From: Providencia zhijiangensis
GTDB lineage: Bacteria; Pseudomonadota; Gammaproteobacteria; Enterobacterales; Enterobacteriaceae
Assembly (NCBI RefSeq): GCF_030315915.2
Contig: NZ_CP135990.1
Coordinates: forward strand, 2,728,001 to 2,792,000
Length of the DNA stretch: 64,000 nucleotides
Reading direction: 5' to 3'
Shown: positions 38,220-49,399 of the stretch, piece by piece
How positions within the stretch are numbered: position 1 is the first letter of the stretch
How the letters are laid out: each line of letters opens with the position of its first letter
Program-made: the position numbers and the translations under genes
The notes under the pieces: model-generated
What the model was told of the DNA's origin: nothing
What the model saw: the letters and a program-made list of their open reading frames with translations, nothing else
Databases searched by the model: none

Positions 38220-38971
38220 TATGATTTCCTCCCATGGATATTTCCTCGCTTAGTCATCAGTTCCTGTACCCAAGGTCGGTTACGCTCTAACATTAACAAT
38301 TGATTACGTAGACGAATTAGCGTCAATGAAATAAACAGGAATAAATACCCCAGAATAGCTAAACGTAATGGTGTACGCATCGCTGGGTTAATGCTTTCTT
38401 GCATACGTGTTGAGGGTTGATGCAGGGTTTGCCACCACTCAACTGAGTAGTGAATAATCGGCAAATTGATTACCCCAATTAACACTAAAATAGCAGCCGC
38501 TTTTCCTGCTGTACGGCGGTCATCAAAAGCGTGCCACAGGGCAATAACTCCAACATATAAGAATAACAGGATCAATTCAGATGTCAGGCGCGCATCCCAT
38601 ACCCACCAAGCTCCCCACATCGGTTTACCCCATGTGGCGCCGGTGACAAGCGCGATAAAGGTGAATACAGCGCCGACGGGTGCCATTGCGGCAATGGCTA
38701 ACTCAGAAATTTTCATCTGCCACACAAGACCGATGAACGCCGTAATAGCCATAGTGGCATAAATCCCCATCGACCACATGGCCGCGGGGACGTGAATATA
38801 GATGATCCGGTAGCTATCACTCTGTGTTTTATCGGTTGGTGCAAAACCAAAGCCCCAAACCCAGCCCACCGCCAGAAAGATCACACTTAACACAATGAAC
38901 ACGGGAGCGAGTCGCCCACATATTTTATAGAGGTTCATTGGAATCGCTAATTGGTGAAGCTTTTTCCACAT
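38219..38971 (-). CDS. ccmC: Haem handling protein CcmC
   Basis: CcmC loads haem onto CcmE. The 250-residue protein has six membrane segments, the tryptophan motif WGKPMWGAWWVWDARLTSEL and flanking histidines (YIHVPAAMWSM, PIIHYSVEWW). It is the first ccm gene here: only 136 bases and a hairpin separate it from napC, and ccmA and ccmB, which precede ccmC in E. coli, are missing. Confidence 0.96.
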   Translation of the reverse strand: MWKKLHQLAIPMNLYKICGRLAPVFIVLSVIFLAVGWVWGFGFAPTDKTQSDSYRIIYIHVPAAMWSMGIYATMAITAFIGLVWQMKISELAIAAMAPVGAVFTFIALVTGATWGKPMWGAWWVWDARLTSELILLFLYVGVIALWHAFDDRRTAGKAAAILVLIGVINLPIIHYSVEWWQTLHQPSTRMQESINPAMRTPLRLAILGYLFLFISLTLIRLRNQLLMLERNRPWVQELMTKRGNIHGRKS

Positions 38972-39070
38972 AGTTAATAGCCCCGATTTATCTCACAAAA
39001 TGCTGTGCATTAATATTAGCTACAATACACAAAAACCACGTAATTTTATTGATTTATCACAAATACAACT

Positions 39071-39103
39071 TAGGCTAGCTGACTCAATTAGCCAACTAGC
39101 CTA
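39071..39103 (-). terminator. Hairpin between napC and ccmC
   Basis: A 14-bp stem with two G-U pairs (minus strand TAGGCTAGTTGGCT with AGTCAGCTAGCCTA) starts four bases after the napC stop. There is no strong T run, so it may attenuate or protect the nap mRNA rather than fully stop transcription into ccm. Confidence 0.5.
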
Positions 39104-39107
39104 TTTC

Positions 39108-39710
39108 TTAGAAGCCAGGCTCCACTTCTCGCATATCTGGTAACTTATGCGCAATACCTTTATGGCAATCAATACAGGTTTTTCCGTCTTTTAACGCTTG
39201 GTCATGCATTTTTGCAGCGACACTTTTTTGAGCGGTAAAATCCATATAGTCGAAGTTGTGGCAGTTACGGCACTCTTGGGAATTATTATCCTTCATCCGT
39301 CGCCACTCATTCTGCGCCATTTCGAGACGATGTTCTTCAAATTTCTGTGGTGTATCAATCACGCCAAAAATCTTACCGTAGAGCTCTTTACTGGCTTTGA
39401 TTTTTCTCACCATTTTTGGCACAAACTCATGAGGTACGTGGCAATCAGGGCATGTCGCTCTCACCCCACTACGGTTAGTATAGTGAATAGTATCCATATA
39501 CTCTTCGTAGACGTTTTCACGCATTTCATGACAGCTAATACAGAACTCTTCTGTGTTGGCTTTTTCCATTCCGGTATTGAAACCGCCCCAGAAAATAACA
39601 CCGCCGACAAAACCGATAATCAACAACGTACCCAACGCTAAACGGCTTGGGCGCCACCACCACTGCCAAACTCGGCGAATGATCCCCGGTTTATCACTTT
39701 TATTAGTCAT
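39108..39710 (-). CDS. napC: Tetrahaem quinol dehydrogenase NapC
   Basis: NapC takes electrons from quinol in the membrane and gives them to NapB/NapA. The 200-residue protein has one N-terminal membrane anchor ([21 protein letters not shown]) and four CXXCH motifs (CISCH, CPDCH, CRNCH, CIDCH), as in the NapC/NirT family. Last gene of the nap operon. Confidence 0.97.
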   Translation of the reverse strand: MTNKSDKPGIIRRVWQWWWRPSRLALGTLLIIGFVGGVIFWGGFNTGMEKANTEEFCISCHEMRENVYEEYMDTIHYTNRSGVRATCPDCHVPHEFVPKMVRKIKASKELYGKIFGVIDTPQKFEEHRLEMAQNEWRRMKDNNSQECRNCHNFDYMDFTAQKSVAAKMHDQALKDGKTCIDCHKGIAHKLPDMREVEPGF

Positions 39711-39719
39711 ATTCGCCCC

Positions 39720-40169
39720 TTATTTCCCGAAGCCTTTAGATGGGGTAAAGGTATTATCGATAATCGGCGCAGTATCAGATTGAGGAACATGACACTGTAG
39801 GCAGAAATAACGATTTGGTGCCACTTCACCTAATACTTTACCGGTCGCATCCATAAAGTGTGTTGGGCTAATACGTGGTGCACCAGTGGTACGATAATTT
39901 TCCACACCATGGCACTGCAAACAACGGTTTGTATTCGTGGTAATTTGATACCCTTCAACACTGTGAGGGATCATCGGTGGCTGGTTAACGTAGTTCAGTG
40001 CCATTTTTTCCTGCTCTTTAGGAATATGAATGCCACTTTCTGGTGTACCTGACACTTCTGGTGATTGAGCCAGATCGACGCCATTCGCCGACCATGCAAA
40101 ACTGCTCACGACAACGGCCATACCCGCTATCCAACGGCTTAAAGTTCTTTTCAGGACAGGGTTTTTCAT
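39720..40169 (-). CDS. napB: Dihaem cytochrome NapB
   Basis: NapB is the small electron-transfer subunit of periplasmic nitrate reductase. The 149-residue protein has a signal peptide (cleavage probably after AWSA) and two CLQCH haem sites with distal histidines. Its ATG overlaps the napH stop by four bases. Confidence 0.96.
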   Translation of the reverse strand: MKNPVLKRTLSRWIAGMAVVVSSFAWSANGVDLAQSPEVSGTPESGIHIPKEQEKMALNYVNQPPMIPHSVEGYQITTNTNRCLQCHGVENYRTTGAPRISPTHFMDATGKVLGEVAPNRYFCLQCHVPQSDTAPIIDNTFTPSKGFGK

Positions 40170-41029
40170 GATTTAGCTCCCGAACTCCATTTTAGTGTTA
40201 TTTTAAAAACGTCCTCAGAACAGACATCAATACAGCGACCACACGTCGTGCAATCTTTCGCCGTGATCTGTGCTGGGGCTTGTTTATCAAGAACCGGAAC
40301 GCGCAAAACTTGCGGCTCAGGACAAACGTGGAAACAATCCATACAGCGGTTACACTGCTCTTTTTTATGGGCGGTCACGACTAAAGCCCCTTTACACCCC
40401 GCGACACCATACAGTGCGCCGAGTGGGCATAAGTGACCACACCAACCATGTTCCACGACCAATAAATCGAATAAAAACAGTGCAATTAAAACTAAAGCGC
40501 CGCTACCAAAACCAAAAATCAAACTACGTCCCATCAGAGAAACAGGGTTAATCCATTCCCAGAGCAACGTTCCCGTTAATGCCGAGCCCAACAAAATCAC
40601 ACCCAGCAAAACATAGCGGATGTAACGTGGGATCGTGGCGGATTGATTGAATTCGAATTTTCGACGCAGCCATGCCGCCGCATCCGTGACCAGATTCACA
40701 GGGCACACCCAACTACAGAAAACCCGTTTTCCTAACAGGGCATACACCCCGAAAACAATCCCTGCACCGATTAACGCGGAGATCCCCGGTAAGTAACCAC
40801 TTGCTAAGCTTTCAAGAGTAATCAGCGGATCCGTCAATGGGATCGTATCCAGCAATAAGCTGCTACTGTAATTGCCATGTAAGATCCACACGCCTAACCA
40901 TGGACCACTCAAAAACATGGCTAACACTAACAACTGACTGGTACGTCTCAATACCAACCATTTATGGCTTCCCCACCACCCTTTTTTCGCCAGAGCCTCA
41001 CGTCCGGCATCGTGCTTACGATTTGCCAT
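40166..41029 (-). CDS. napH: Ferredoxin-type membrane protein NapH
   Basis: NapH is a quinol-oxidising membrane Fe-S protein that works with NapG. The 287-residue product has four membrane segments, the CX3CP motifs CSWVCPVN and CGHLCPLG, and two [4Fe-4S] sites at the C terminus ([14 protein letters not shown] and [14 protein letters not shown]). The start at 41029 has GGAGGG upstream and overlaps napG by 14 bases. Confidence 0.95.
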   Translation of the reverse strand: MANRKHDAGREALAKKGWWGSHKWLVLRRTSQLLVLAMFLSGPWLGVWILHGNYSSSLLLDTIPLTDPLITLESLASGYLPGISALIGAGIVFGVYALLGKRVFCSWVCPVNLVTDAAAWLRRKFEFNQSATIPRYIRYVLLGVILLGSALTGTLLWEWINPVSLMGRSLIFGFGSGALVLIALFLFDLLVVEHGWCGHLCPLGALYGVAGCKGALVVTAHKKEQCNRCMDCFHVCPEPQVLRVPVLDKQAPAQITAKDCTTCGRCIDVCSEDVFKITLKWSSGAKS

Positions 41030-41711
41030 TGTTACCCTCCAGCCAACCAAAACGGTAATGGTGACCTAATTCCCCTTTTGCCAGCGAACGTGGCAATACT
41101 TTAATTGCCGACTCCTCAAGCACACACGCTTGTTCGCATTTACCGCACCCCGTACAGTAATTACTGTTCACAGTCGGCAAGAAACGCGCGTGTTTACCGG
41201 TTCGATGGTTTTGTTCAAGTTCCAGAGTGATAGCCTCGTCAATCACAGGGCAAACTCGGTAGCACACATCGCATCGTAACCCTTGAAAGTTCAAGCAGTT
41301 CTCTTGGTCGAGTAACACTGCCAGCCCCATACGAGCATCATTGATAGAGGCAATATCCTTATCCAACGCACCACTTGGGCACACTTTGGCGCAAGGAATG
41401 TCTTCACACATTTCGCACGGGTTTTCACGAGCAATAAAATACGGTGTACCGGCTGCCATGCCAGACGCCAATGTGGCGAGTTTCAACATGTCGTAAGGAC
41501 ACGCTTGCACACATTGACCACAGCGCACACAGGCACTTGCAAAAGCACTTTCGTCTAAGGCACCCGGCGGGCGAAGATGCACTCCGCTCGCTCGGGAGGT
41601 TTGTTGCTGAAGCCCCAGTACCACACCAACAGCCGCCAGTCCACCCGCTGCGCGAGCAACATCACGCAAAAAACGGCGGCGACTATTCTGGGAACTCGGT
41701 TTCTGGGACAT
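41016..41711 (-). CDS. napG: Ferredoxin-type protein NapG
   Basis: A 231-residue periplasmic Fe-S protein exported by the Tat pathway ([15 protein letters not shown]). Four [4Fe-4S] cysteine groups are visible ([52 protein letters not shown]). With NapH it feeds electrons to the nitrate reductase. ATG at 41711 with AAAGGTG upstream is preferred over a TTG six bases earlier. Confidence 0.95.
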   Translation of the reverse strand: MSQKPSSQNSRRRFLRDVARAAGGLAAVGVVLGLQQQTSRASGVHLRPPGALDESAFASACVRCGQCVQACPYDMLKLATLASGMAAGTPYFIARENPCEMCEDIPCAKVCPSGALDKDIASINDARMGLAVLLDQENCLNFQGLRCDVCYRVCPVIDEAITLELEQNHRTGKHARFLPTVNSNYCTGCGKCEQACVLEESAIKVLPRSLAKGELGHHYRFGWLEGNNGKS

Positions 41712-41717
41712 ACGCAA

Positions 41718-44204
41718 TTACACCTTTTCCAATTTAACTGCACATTTCTTGTAATCCGTCTCTTTTGATAGCGGATCCGTTGCATCCAGAGTGAGGTTAT
41801 TCACTAACTGAGACGCATCGAAGAATGCCATATAAATCAAACCTTTTGGTGGGCGGTTACGGCCACGAGTTTCCACGGTTGAGAGCACTTCACCACGGCG
41901 AGAAAGTACTTTTACTTTGTCTCCACGACGTAAGTCTTTGGCTTTTGCATCCAGCGGGTTCATAAACACCACGGACTCAGGGAATGCACGGTGCAACTCA
42001 GGCACACGGCGAGTCATACTGCCGGTATGCCAATGCTCAAGAACACGTCCGGTGGATAACCATAAATCGTATTCAGCATCTGGCGCTTCTGCGGCTGGTT
42101 CAAATGGCAGCGCGAAAATCACCGCTTTACCATCTGGCTTGCCGTAGAATTGATAACCCTGTCCAGCTTTTACGTACGGGTCATTACCTTCACTGTAACG
42201 CCATTGGGTCTCTTTACCATCCACGACTGGCCAACGGATACCGCGAGCTTTGTGGTACGCATCAAAATCCGCTAAATCATGACCATGACCACGACCGAAG
42301 CCTGCATACTCTTCAAACAACCCTTTTTGCAGGTAGAAGCCGAGTTCACGGGATTCATCATTCAGCTGGTCATCGGCCAGTTCTGTCAGTGGGAATTTGG
42401 TCACAGCCTCGTTAGCAAACAGAATGTCGTATAACGTTTTTCCGCGATATTCTGGTTTTTTCGCTAATAACTCTTCCGGCCAAACGTCTTCCGCTTTGAA
42501 GCGGCGAGAGAACAGTACCATCTGCATTAAGTCAGATTTAGCTTCCCCTGGTGCGGGTACTTGCTGACGCCAGAATTGTGTACGGCGCTCTGCGTTACCG
42601 TATGCCCCTTCTTTTTCTACCCACATTGCTGTCGGTAAAATCAGGTCGGCAGACAGAGCACTGACGGTTGGGTATGGGTCTGACACCACGATAAAGTTAC
42701 GTGGATCACGCCAGCCCGGCATACGCTCTTCATTAATATTTGGGCCCGCTTGCATATTGTTATTGCACATCACCCAATAGAAATTGAGCTTGCCATCTTT
42801 TAATGCGCGGTCTTGAGCAACAGCGTGTAATCCCACTTTTTCTGGGATAGTTCCCGCAGGTAATTTCCAAACGTTCTCCACTTTTTCACGATGTTTTTCG
42901 TTGGTGACCACCATATCTGCCGGTAAACGGTGAGAAAACGTTCCCACTTCACGCGCAGTACCACAAGCTGATGGTTGACCCGTTAAGGAGAATGGTCCAC
43001 AACCTGGTTGAGAAATTTTACCGGTCAATAAGTGCAGGTTATACGCCAAGTTATTCGCCCAGACGCCACGAGTGTGCTGGTTGAAGCCCATTGTCCAGTA
43101 GGAAACGACTTTCACATTAGGATCTGCGTACAGCTTCGCTAGCGCTTCTAACTGATCTTTCGGAACACCCGTCATTTCAGCGGTTTTGTCGAGGGTATAT
43201 TCCGCAACAAATGCTTTGTAATCATCGAATGTCATTGGCTCAGACGCATCTGAACCTGGGTTTTTGGCCTTCTGCTCTAAAGGATGCGTTGGACGTAAAC
43301 CATAACCAATATCAGTAGCCCCACGACGTAAATTAACGTGTTTATCGAGGAAGTCCTGATTCACCGCATTGTTTTGAATAATGTAGTTAGCGATGTAGTT
43401 AAGGATCACTAAGTCTGATTGCGGCGTAAAGACAATGCCGTTATCCGCTAATTCGAAGCTACGGTGTTTAAATGTAGACAGTACAGCGACACGAACATCA
43501 GGGTTAGAGAGACGACGGTTGGTGATACGCGACCATAAAATTGGGTGCATTTCCGCCATGTTCGAACCCCACAGCACGAAAGCATCTGCATGTTCGATAT
43601 CATCGTAGCAGCCCATAGGTTCATCCATACCAAAGGTACGCATAAAGCCTACAACCGCTGATGCCATACAGTGACGCGCATTTGGGTCTAAGTTATTTGA
43701 ACGGAAGCCACCTTTAAATAGTTTGGATGCAGCATAGCCTTCCCAAACCGTCCACTGACCGGAACCAAACATTCCGATACCTTCAGGGCCTTTCTCTTTG
43801 AGGGTGGTTTTGACTTTCTCTTCCATCACATCAAAGGCTTTTTCCCACGTAATTGGGGTAAATTCACCGTTTTTATCGTACTCACCGTCTTTCATACGCA
43901 GAAGCGGTTGAGTTAAACGGTCTTTTCCGTACATGATTTTTGGTAGGAAATAGCCTTTAATGCAGTTCAGACCACGGTTTACAGGAGCTTCTGGGTCACC
44001 TTGGCTCGCGACGATACGTCCGTTTTGCGTTCCAACTAAAACCCCACAGCCTGTACCGCAGAAACGGCAAGGTGCTTTATCCCATTTAATGCTTTCTTGC
44101 TGACCAACCACTGCTTTCGCAATACTTGGTACGCCAACGCCTGCCGCCGCAGCAGCGGCCGCTATCGCATTGGCTTTCATAAAGTTACGACGACTGAGTT
44201 TCAT
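41718..44204 (-). CDS. napA: Periplasmic nitrate reductase catalytic subunit
   Basis: NapA reduces nitrate to nitrite in the periplasm with a Mo-bis-MGD cofactor. The 828-residue protein has the usual length, a Tat signal ([19 protein letters not shown]), the [4Fe-4S] motif [10 protein letters not shown] with a later C (LNCIKG), and the Mo-ligand cysteine in [13 protein letters not shown]-terminal [18 protein letters not shown] is the molybdopterin dinucleotide-binding part. It overlaps napD by four bases; NapD guards its Tat signal. Confidence 0.98.
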   Translation of the reverse strand: MKLSRRNFMKANAIAAAAAAAGVGVPSIAKAVVGQQESIKWDKAPCRFCGTGCGVLVGTQNGRIVASQGDPEAPVNRGLNCIKGYFLPKIMYGKDRLTQPLLRMKDGEYDKNGEFTPITWEKAFDVMEEKVKTTLKEKGPEGIGMFGSGQWTVWEGYAASKLFKGGFRSNNLDPNARHCMASAVVGFMRTFGMDEPMGCYDDIEHADAFVLWGSNMAEMHPILWSRITNRRLSNPDVRVAVLSTFKHRSFELADNGIVFTPQSDLVILNYIANYIIQNNAVNQDFLDKHVNLRRGATDIGYGLRPTHPLEQKAKNPGSDASEPMTFDDYKAFVAEYTLDKTAEMTGVPKDQLEALAKLYADPNVKVVSYWTMGFNQHTRGVWANNLAYNLHLLTGKISQPGCGPFSLTGQPSACGTAREVGTFSHRLPADMVVTNEKHREKVENVWKLPAGTIPEKVGLHAVAQDRALKDGKLNFYWVMCNNNMQAGPNINEERMPGWRDPRNFIVVSDPYPTVSALSADLILPTAMWVEKEGAYGNAERRTQFWRQQVPAPGEAKSDLMQMVLFSRRFKAEDVWPEELLAKKPEYRGKTLYDILFANEAVTKFPLTELADDQLNDESRELGFYLQKGLFEEYAGFGRGHGHDLADFDAYHKARGIRWPVVDGKETQWRYSEGNDPYVKAGQGYQFYGKPDGKAVIFALPFEPAAEAPDAEYDLWLSTGRVLEHWHTGSMTRRVPELHRAFPESVVFMNPLDAKAKDLRRGDKVKVLSRRGEVLSTVETRGRNRPPKGLIYMAFFDASQLVNNLTLDATDPLSKETDYKKCAVKLEKV

Positions 44205-44464
44205 ACTTTTTCCTCACATTGCTCATCCTGCTGGTGATAAACCAGTGAAACATCCAATACACCATCGATATCACGGATAAAATCGATAGTATCTAAAAGC
44301 GTTTTGCTGTCTTCCCCTTCCACAACCACAATTAACTTGCCATTTTCAGGGGAGGAAATAGCCACTTCGCAGTTGGGTTCTTGATGTAATTCATCTGTCA
44401 CAGCTGGAATGCGTTCACTTTTGACTTGAACAATCAAACTGCAAACTTGCCAGTTATTGTGCAT
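44201..44464 (-). CDS. napD: NapA signal-peptide chaperone NapD
   Basis: An 87-residue cytoplasmic protein starting [15 protein letters not shown], nearly as in E. coli NapD, which binds the NapA Tat signal until the cofactor is in place. GGAG lies seven bases before this ATG. It overlaps napF by 11 bases and napA by four. Confidence 0.94.
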   Translation of the reverse strand: MHNNWQVCSLIVQVKSERIPAVTDELHQEPNCEVAISSPENGKLIVVVEGEDSKTLLDTIDFIRDIDGVLDVSLVYHQQDEQCEEKV

Positions 44465-44945
44465 CTTCATGCTCCATGGTAATGGCTGATACAGGACATC
44501 CTGCGACACATGCGCCACAACCTGTACAACCCTGCATATCAATGTTTGGCTGGTAAATACCGGCCAGTGATGGACGAAAGGCGATCACTTGAGGCTCACA
44601 ACTGTCTTCACAACGACGACATTCAATCGATTTGTACGCCAGACAGTGTTGCCCAATGGCAATCTTGATATTCCAAGGCTGGGTATTTTGAGGAAGGAAT
44701 ATAGGCTCAGGACAGGCCTCTGCACATGCATAACAGAATGTGCATTCACCACGCTGAAAATCGACCATGGGATAACCACCAGGACCCGGTTGCAAAATTG
44801 CCGTTTCACAACTCTTGATACACTGGTTACAACGAGTGCACTGTTCAATAAAACGTGCTTCGCTACCACTCCATGGTGGTCGAATTACGGGTGCAGCATT
44901 ACGCCAAGCCCCCGTTAAAACTCCCCTACGGGTGATATCAACCAT
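44454..44945 (-). CDS. napF: Ferredoxin-type protein NapF
   Basis: A 163-residue cytoplasmic Fe-S protein with cysteine groups CTRCNQCIKSCE, CTFCYACAEACPEP, CRRCEDSCEP and CTGCGACVAGCP. NapF helps mature NapA. First gene of the nap operon; AAAGGAA stands before the ATG at 44945. Its promoter lies in the region shared with nrf. Confidence 0.95.
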   Translation of the reverse strand: MVDITRRGVLTGAWRNAAPVIRPPWSGSEARFIEQCTRCNQCIKSCETAILQPGPGGYPMVDFQRGECTFCYACAEACPEPIFLPQNTQPWNIKIAIGQHCLAYKSIECRRCEDSCEPQVIAFRPSLAGIYQPNIDMQGCTGCGACVAGCPVSAITMEHEDAQ

Positions 44946-45703
44946 GTTTATTTCCTTTACATTGCCCAACCAAAAACTGCTAAAAGAGACTGATAAACCG
45001 TACTTTTTATATGATTATTTATTGTGAATATTAATTAGCTAGCTATCAAAAATACATACTACCTAGTAGGTAAACTCATTTTTTGCTTTATTATGAAGAA
45101 AACCGTCATTCTTTGACGTTTCACATCGAAGACACAGTTCGAATATCGAGAAATGCAGGTTTGAGGTTGTTTTATAATTATTCATTAACATTTAATAAAT
45201 ATGATTTGCGAATTTAAACCTTATTTTTAATAGTCAAATTTATAATTAATGAAAATATATACCACTAAAGTAGTATATTATGAGCACTTTTACAAAAAAC
45301 TATATTTACTTTTTTTGATTTTACGCACGTTTTAATTCAAAAATTGACCAACTTATTTATCCATCATATTAGTGAAAATATAATTTACTATAAATATCAG
45401 CATGATAATAAAAATAACAATGTGTAAATAATAATCATTATTATTTAATGGTTTAATCTATACTCTGCGTTAAAAAATAAAATTTAATATTTTTTTATTT
45501 ATTCAATTTTCTCCATTTTTATTATTTTTCATCGATTAAAAAGTAAACTCATTTTAATTATTGATCAAAGACAATATTTTTTGTGTGGTTTTTTGCTAAT
45601 TATATAAGTTGGCAATTGTCTGATAGCAATAGTGCGATTGTTATCAAATATAAAAATAAATACAGCTAATGGGATGGCTGGCTTAAAAACACTCGAGGCC
45701 CTT
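44946..45703. promoter_or_regulatory. Shared control region of the divergent nap and nrf operons
   Basis: About 760 very AT-rich bases without a supported gene. Visible elements: an inverted TACCTAGTAGGTA at 45060-45072, built from two NarL/NarP-like heptamers that overlap rather than lie 7-2-7; TTGATCAAAGACAA at about 45566-45579, a partial FNR site; and a Fur-like palindrome around ATAATCATTAT (45424-45442, 15 of 19), which may be chance in such DNA. Both operons are FNR- and Nar-controlled in E. coli, so one region acting both ways is plausible. Confidence 0.5.
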
Positions 45704-47137
45704 ATGGCAAAGATAAGAAATAATGCACTGTACCTACTGAGTGTGCTTGCAGGGATATTTCTGTTTACCTCTGTACAGGCACAAACTCCAACAAAAGATT
45801 CCACATCAACCATCAACGCTCGAAACGAAACCTTTGAAGCGGCGCACCCTGATCAATACCATTCATGGCGCGCGACTTCAGAACAATCACAACGAGAAGA
45901 TGCACTGGCTGAAGATCCTCGCCTTGTCATTTTATGGGCTGGGTACCCATTCTCTCGTGACTACAATAAACCTCGTGGCCACGCCTACGCGATTATCGAT
46001 GTTCGTGAAACACTGCGAACAGGTGCGCCAAAAAATGCTGAAGATGGTCCTCTTCCTATGGCATGTTGGAGCTGTAAAAGCCCTGACGTTGCTCGATTAA
46101 TTCAGGAACATGGTGAAGATGGCTACTTCAAAGGTAAATGGGCAAAAGGTGGCCCTGAAGTCGTCAACGTATTGGGTTGTGCAGATTGCCACAAAACAGA
46201 CTCCCCAGAGTTTGCCAAAGGTAAACCTGAACTCACACTCTCTCGCCCGTACGCTGAACGCGCCATGGAAGCCATCGGCAAGCCATTCGATAAAGCGAGC
46301 CGCTTCGACCAACAATCTATGGTGTGCGGTCAATGTCACGTTGAATACTATTTCTCTGGCGAAACTAAAGCCGTGAAATTCCCTTGGGATAACGGCACTA
46401 AAGTCGAAGACATGGAAGTGTACTACGACAACATTGCCTTCTCTGACTGGACAAACTCCCTGTCTAAAGCCCCAATGCTCAAAGCGCAACACCCTGAGTA
46501 TGAAACTTGGAGCGCAGGTATCCACGGCAAAAACAATGTGACCTGTATTGACTGCCACATGCCAAAACTGCAAAACGAAAAAGGGGAACTGTATACCAGC
46601 CATAAAATCGGTAACCCATTCGATAACTTTGAACAAACCTGTAGTAGCTGCCATACCCAAAGCAAAGAGCAACTTCAAGGCATTGTTGCCGAGCGTAAAA
46701 AAGCTATCCAAGAAATGAAAATCAAAGTGGAAGATCAGTTAGTACGCGCTCACTTTGAAGCTAAAGCAGCTTGGGATGCAGGCGCAACCGATGCTGAAAT
46801 GAAAGATATCCTTGCTGATATCCGTCATGCGCAGTGGCGTTGGGATTTAGCTATCGCGTCACACGGTATCCACATGCATGCGCCAGATGAAGGGTTACGT
46901 ATGCTCGGTGGTGCAATGGATAAAGCCGCAGATGCCCGTGCCAAACTGGCGCGTTTACTGGGTTCAAAAGGCATTACTCATGAAATCGCGATCCCAGATA
47001 TCTCCACCAAAGATAAAGCGCAGCAAGCCATCGGCTTGGATATACAGAAAATTAATGCCGAAAAACAAGAGTTTTTAAAGACTGTGGTACCTGAATGGGA
47101 TGCACAAGCTCGTAAAAACGACCTGTTAGCCAAATAA
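45704..47137 (+). CDS. nrfA: Ammonia-forming cytochrome c552 nitrite reductase
   Basis: NrfA reduces nitrite to ammonium with six electrons in the periplasm. The 477-residue protein closely follows E. coli NrfA, with signal peptide [20 protein letters not shown] to VQA, the lysine-ligated active haem CWSCK, and four CXXCH sites (CADCH, CGQCH, CIDCH, CSSCH). The ATG at 45704 with GAGG upstream is chosen over an upstream ATG at 45632. First gene of the nrf operon. Confidence 0.98.
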   Translation: MAKIRNNALYLLSVLAGIFLFTSVQAQTPTKDSTSTINARNETFEAAHPDQYHSWRATSEQSQREDALAEDPRLVILWAGYPFSRDYNKPRGHAYAIIDVRETLRTGAPKNAEDGPLPMACWSCKSPDVARLIQEHGEDGYFKGKWAKGGPEVVNVLGCADCHKTDSPEFAKGKPELTLSRPYAERAMEAIGKPFDKASRFDQQSMVCGQCHVEYYFSGETKAVKFPWDNGTKVEDMEVYYDNIAFSDWTNSLSKAPMLKAQHPEYETWSAGIHGKNNVTCIDCHMPKLQNEKGELYTSHKIGNPFDNFEQTCSSCHTQSKEQLQGIVAERKKAIQEMKIKVEDQLVRAHFEAKAAWDAGATDAEMKDILADIRHAQWRWDLAIASHGIHMHAPDEGLRMLGGAMDKAADARAKLARLLGSKGITHEIAIPDISTKDKAQQAIGLDIQKINAEKQEFLKTVVPEWDAQARKNDLLAK

Positions 47138-47182
47138 CCACTCACCCCAGTTCGCTGGGGTGCAATAACCAATGGAGTGAAT

Positions 47183-47755
47183 ATGAGCGTACTACGTTCG
47201 TTATTAACTGCTGGGGTGCTGGCGTCAGGCTTGTTATGGGCGATATCCGCGTCGGCAACACCACAAATGGCTGAAGAAGCTAACAAAGACGGTCGTTGGC
47301 AAGTTACGCAACAGCGTAATCCAGACAATGCTTGCCTTGATTGCCATAAACCCGATAAAGAAGGGATGCATGGCACCCATGCTGAGGTCATCAACCCGAA
47401 TAATAATTTGCCGGTGACGTGCACCAATTGCCACGGCAAACCGAGTCCTAATCACCGTGAAGGCGTCAAAGACGTCATGCGGTTTAATGATCCGATGTAC
47501 AGTGTGGAACAACAAAATAGCGTCTGTTTATCTTGTCACTTACCTGAACAACTGCAAAAAGCGTTTTGGCCCCACGATGTTCACGTGACCAAAGTGGCTT
47601 GTGCGAGTTGCCATGACCTCCATCCAAAGCAAGACACCATGAAAGTGCTGAGTGATAAAGGTAAGGTCAAAATCTGTGTGGATTGCCACTCAGATCAGCG
47701 AGATAACCCGAACTTTAACCCCGCAGCGGTGAATGTTCTTAAGGAGCAGCCATGA
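47183..47755 (+). CDS. nrfB: Pentahaem cytochrome NrfB
   Basis: NrfB delivers electrons to NrfA. The 190-residue protein has a signal peptide (cleavage near ASA) and five haem sites (CLDCH, CTNCH, CLSCH, CASCH, CVDCH). It matches E. coli NrfB from the first residues [20 protein letters not shown] lies five bases before the ATG. Overlaps nrfC by four bases. Confidence 0.97.
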   Translation: MSVLRSLLTAGVLASGLLWAISASATPQMAEEANKDGRWQVTQQRNPDNACLDCHKPDKEGMHGTHAEVINPNNNLPVTCTNCHGKPSPNHREGVKDVMRFNDPMYSVEQQNSVCLSCHLPEQLQKAFWPHDVHVTKVACASCHDLHPKQDTMKVLSDKGKVKICVDCHSDQRDNPNFNPAAVNVLKEQP

Positions 47756-48423
47756 GTTGTTCTCGTCGTCAATTCATAATCTATTCAGGCGCACTGGCGG
47801 CGGTAGGCGGTGTGGCGGGGCATTCCCTCGCCAATACCATGAAAGTTGACGGGGTGCGATATGGCATGATCCACGATGAAACACTGTGTATCGGCTGTAC
47901 TGCCTGTATGGATGCATGTCGGGAAGTCAACCAAGTTCCAGAAGGCGTATCAAGGTTGACGATTATTCGCAGTGAGCCCATCGGCCAATTTCCTGACATC
48001 AAATATCGATTCTTCCGCCACTCTTGCCAACATTGCGAACATGCCCCTTGTGTCGATGTTTGTCCAACAGGGGCTTCATTCATCGATAAAACCACGGGGA
48101 TTGTGGATGTAAACCCTGATCTGTGCGTTGGCTGTCAATACTGTATTGCCGCCTGCCCTTACCGCGTCAGATTTATTCATCCCATCAGCAAAACCGCCGA
48201 TAAATGCGACTTTTGCCGTAAAACCAATCTCAAAAAAGGGAAGCAACCCGCTTGTGTCGAAGCGTGTCCAACCAAAGCGTTGGTGTTTGGTAATTTAGAT
48301 GATCCAAACAGTGCGGTGTCGCTAATGCTCCATGAAAAACCCACCTATCGATTCAAAATTGCACTGGGAACGAAACCCAAAATGTACCGAGTTCCCTTTA
48401 AATATGGGGAGGTTAGCCAATGA
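47752..48423 (+). CDS. nrfC: Fe-S protein NrfC
   Basis: A 223-residue periplasmic protein with a Tat-type start ([11 protein letters not shown]) and four [4Fe-4S] groups ([46 protein letters not shown] with [10 protein letters not shown]). It links the quinol-oxidising NrfD to NrfB. Overlaps of four bases with both neighbours. Confidence 0.96.
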   Translation: MSCSRRQFIIYSGALAAVGGVAGHSLANTMKVDGVRYGMIHDETLCIGCTACMDACREVNQVPEGVSRLTIIRSEPIGQFPDIKYRFFRHSCQHCEHAPCVDVCPTGASFIDKTTGIVDVNPDLCVGCQYCIAACPYRVRFIHPISKTADKCDFCRKTNLKKGKQPACVEACPTKALVFGNLDDPNSAVSLMLHEKPTYRFKIALGTKPKMYRVPFKYGEVSQ

Positions 48424-49376
48424 CAACCACTTCAGCTTTTCATTTTGAGTCGTTAGTCTGGGACTGGCCCATCGCCGTTTACCTGTTTTTGATTGGTATC
48501 TCTGCGGGGTTAGTGGTTCTGGCTGTATTAATGCGCCAATATGTCCCCAATGCTGCCACCAGCAACAGTACTATCATGCGTACTACGCTAATTTTAGCGC
48601 CGACCACCATTATTCTCGGTCTACTGATCCTCATTTTCCACTTAACCCGTCCATGGACGTTCTGGAAATTGATGTTTCACTACAGCCCAACTTCTGTGAT
48701 GTCCATGGGGGTGATGCTGTTCCAAGTTTACATGGCGGTATTAGTGGTTTGGCTGGCTAAAATTTATGAGCAGGAGCTCGTCCAACTGCAACAAAAATGG
48801 CTACCTAAACTGACGATAATCCCTCGTGTTTTAGGTTGGCTAAGTCGCATCATGCGAGGATTAGATATTGCTATGCTAGTCTTAGCTGTATTGCTAGGGG
48901 CGTATACAGGGTTCTTATTATCGGCACTCAAATCCTATCCATTCTTAAACAACCCAATATTACCGGCTTTATTCCTCTTTTCGGGAATTTCGTCGGGACT
49001 GGCGGTGAGTTTACTGGCAATCGCCCTGCGCTATCGCAAAAATGTTCATAACCCTGAAACGGTCTTTTTACACCGTGTAGAAAGCTTCGTCGTTTGGTTA
49101 GAGATATTTTTGCTAGCGGCCTTCTTTGTGGGATTGGCGCTCGGTGATGATGGAAAACTGCGTTCGTTAATTGCGGCATTAGGCGGTGGTTTCTGGACTT
49201 GGTGGTTCTGGCTTGGCGTCGTGGGAATTGGTTTTGTGGTTCCCCTCCTATTGAAAAAATGGCAACAACAAGGTAGCCAAGCTTTTCGGGTTATTGTGGT
49301 CAGTGGCGCAAGCTTAATTGGCGTGTTTTTCCTGCGTTTCTTTGTCCTATACGCAGGACAACTGACAGTCGCATAA
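48420..49376 (+). CDS. nrfD: Quinol-oxidising membrane subunit NrfD
   Basis: A 318-residue inner-membrane protein with about eight membrane segments, of the NrfD/PsrC family; VWDWPIAVYLFLIGISAGLVVLAVL is the family opening. It oxidises menaquinol and passes electrons to NrfC. Confidence 0.95.
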   Translation: MTTTSAFHFESLVWDWPIAVYLFLIGISAGLVVLAVLMRQYVPNAATSNSTIMRTTLILAPTTIILGLLILIFHLTRPWTFWKLMFHYSPTSVMSMGVMLFQVYMAVLVVWLAKIYEQELVQLQQKWLPKLTIIPRVLGWLSRIMRGLDIAMLVLAVLLGAYTGFLLSALKSYPFLNNPILPALFLFSGISSGLAVSLLAIALRYRKNVHNPETVFLHRVESFVVWLEIFLLAAFFVGLALGDDGKLRSLIAALGGGFWTWWFWLGVVGIGFVVPLLLKKWQQQGSQAFRVIVVSGASLIGVFFLRFFVLYAGQLTVA

Positions 49377-49399
49377 CCGACTTAAACTAAAGGTGATAC

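Noticed and set aside
44585..44869. Open frames opposite or inside nap genes that look cysteine-rich or hydrophobic
   Set aside because: They are shadows of napF and neighbours in other frames, without ribosome sites or family motifs.
45424..45442. Fur box between nap and nrf
   Set aside because: It matches 15 of 19 positions, but the surrounding DNA is so AT-rich and rich in ATAAT words that chance is likely; kept only as a note in the region entry.
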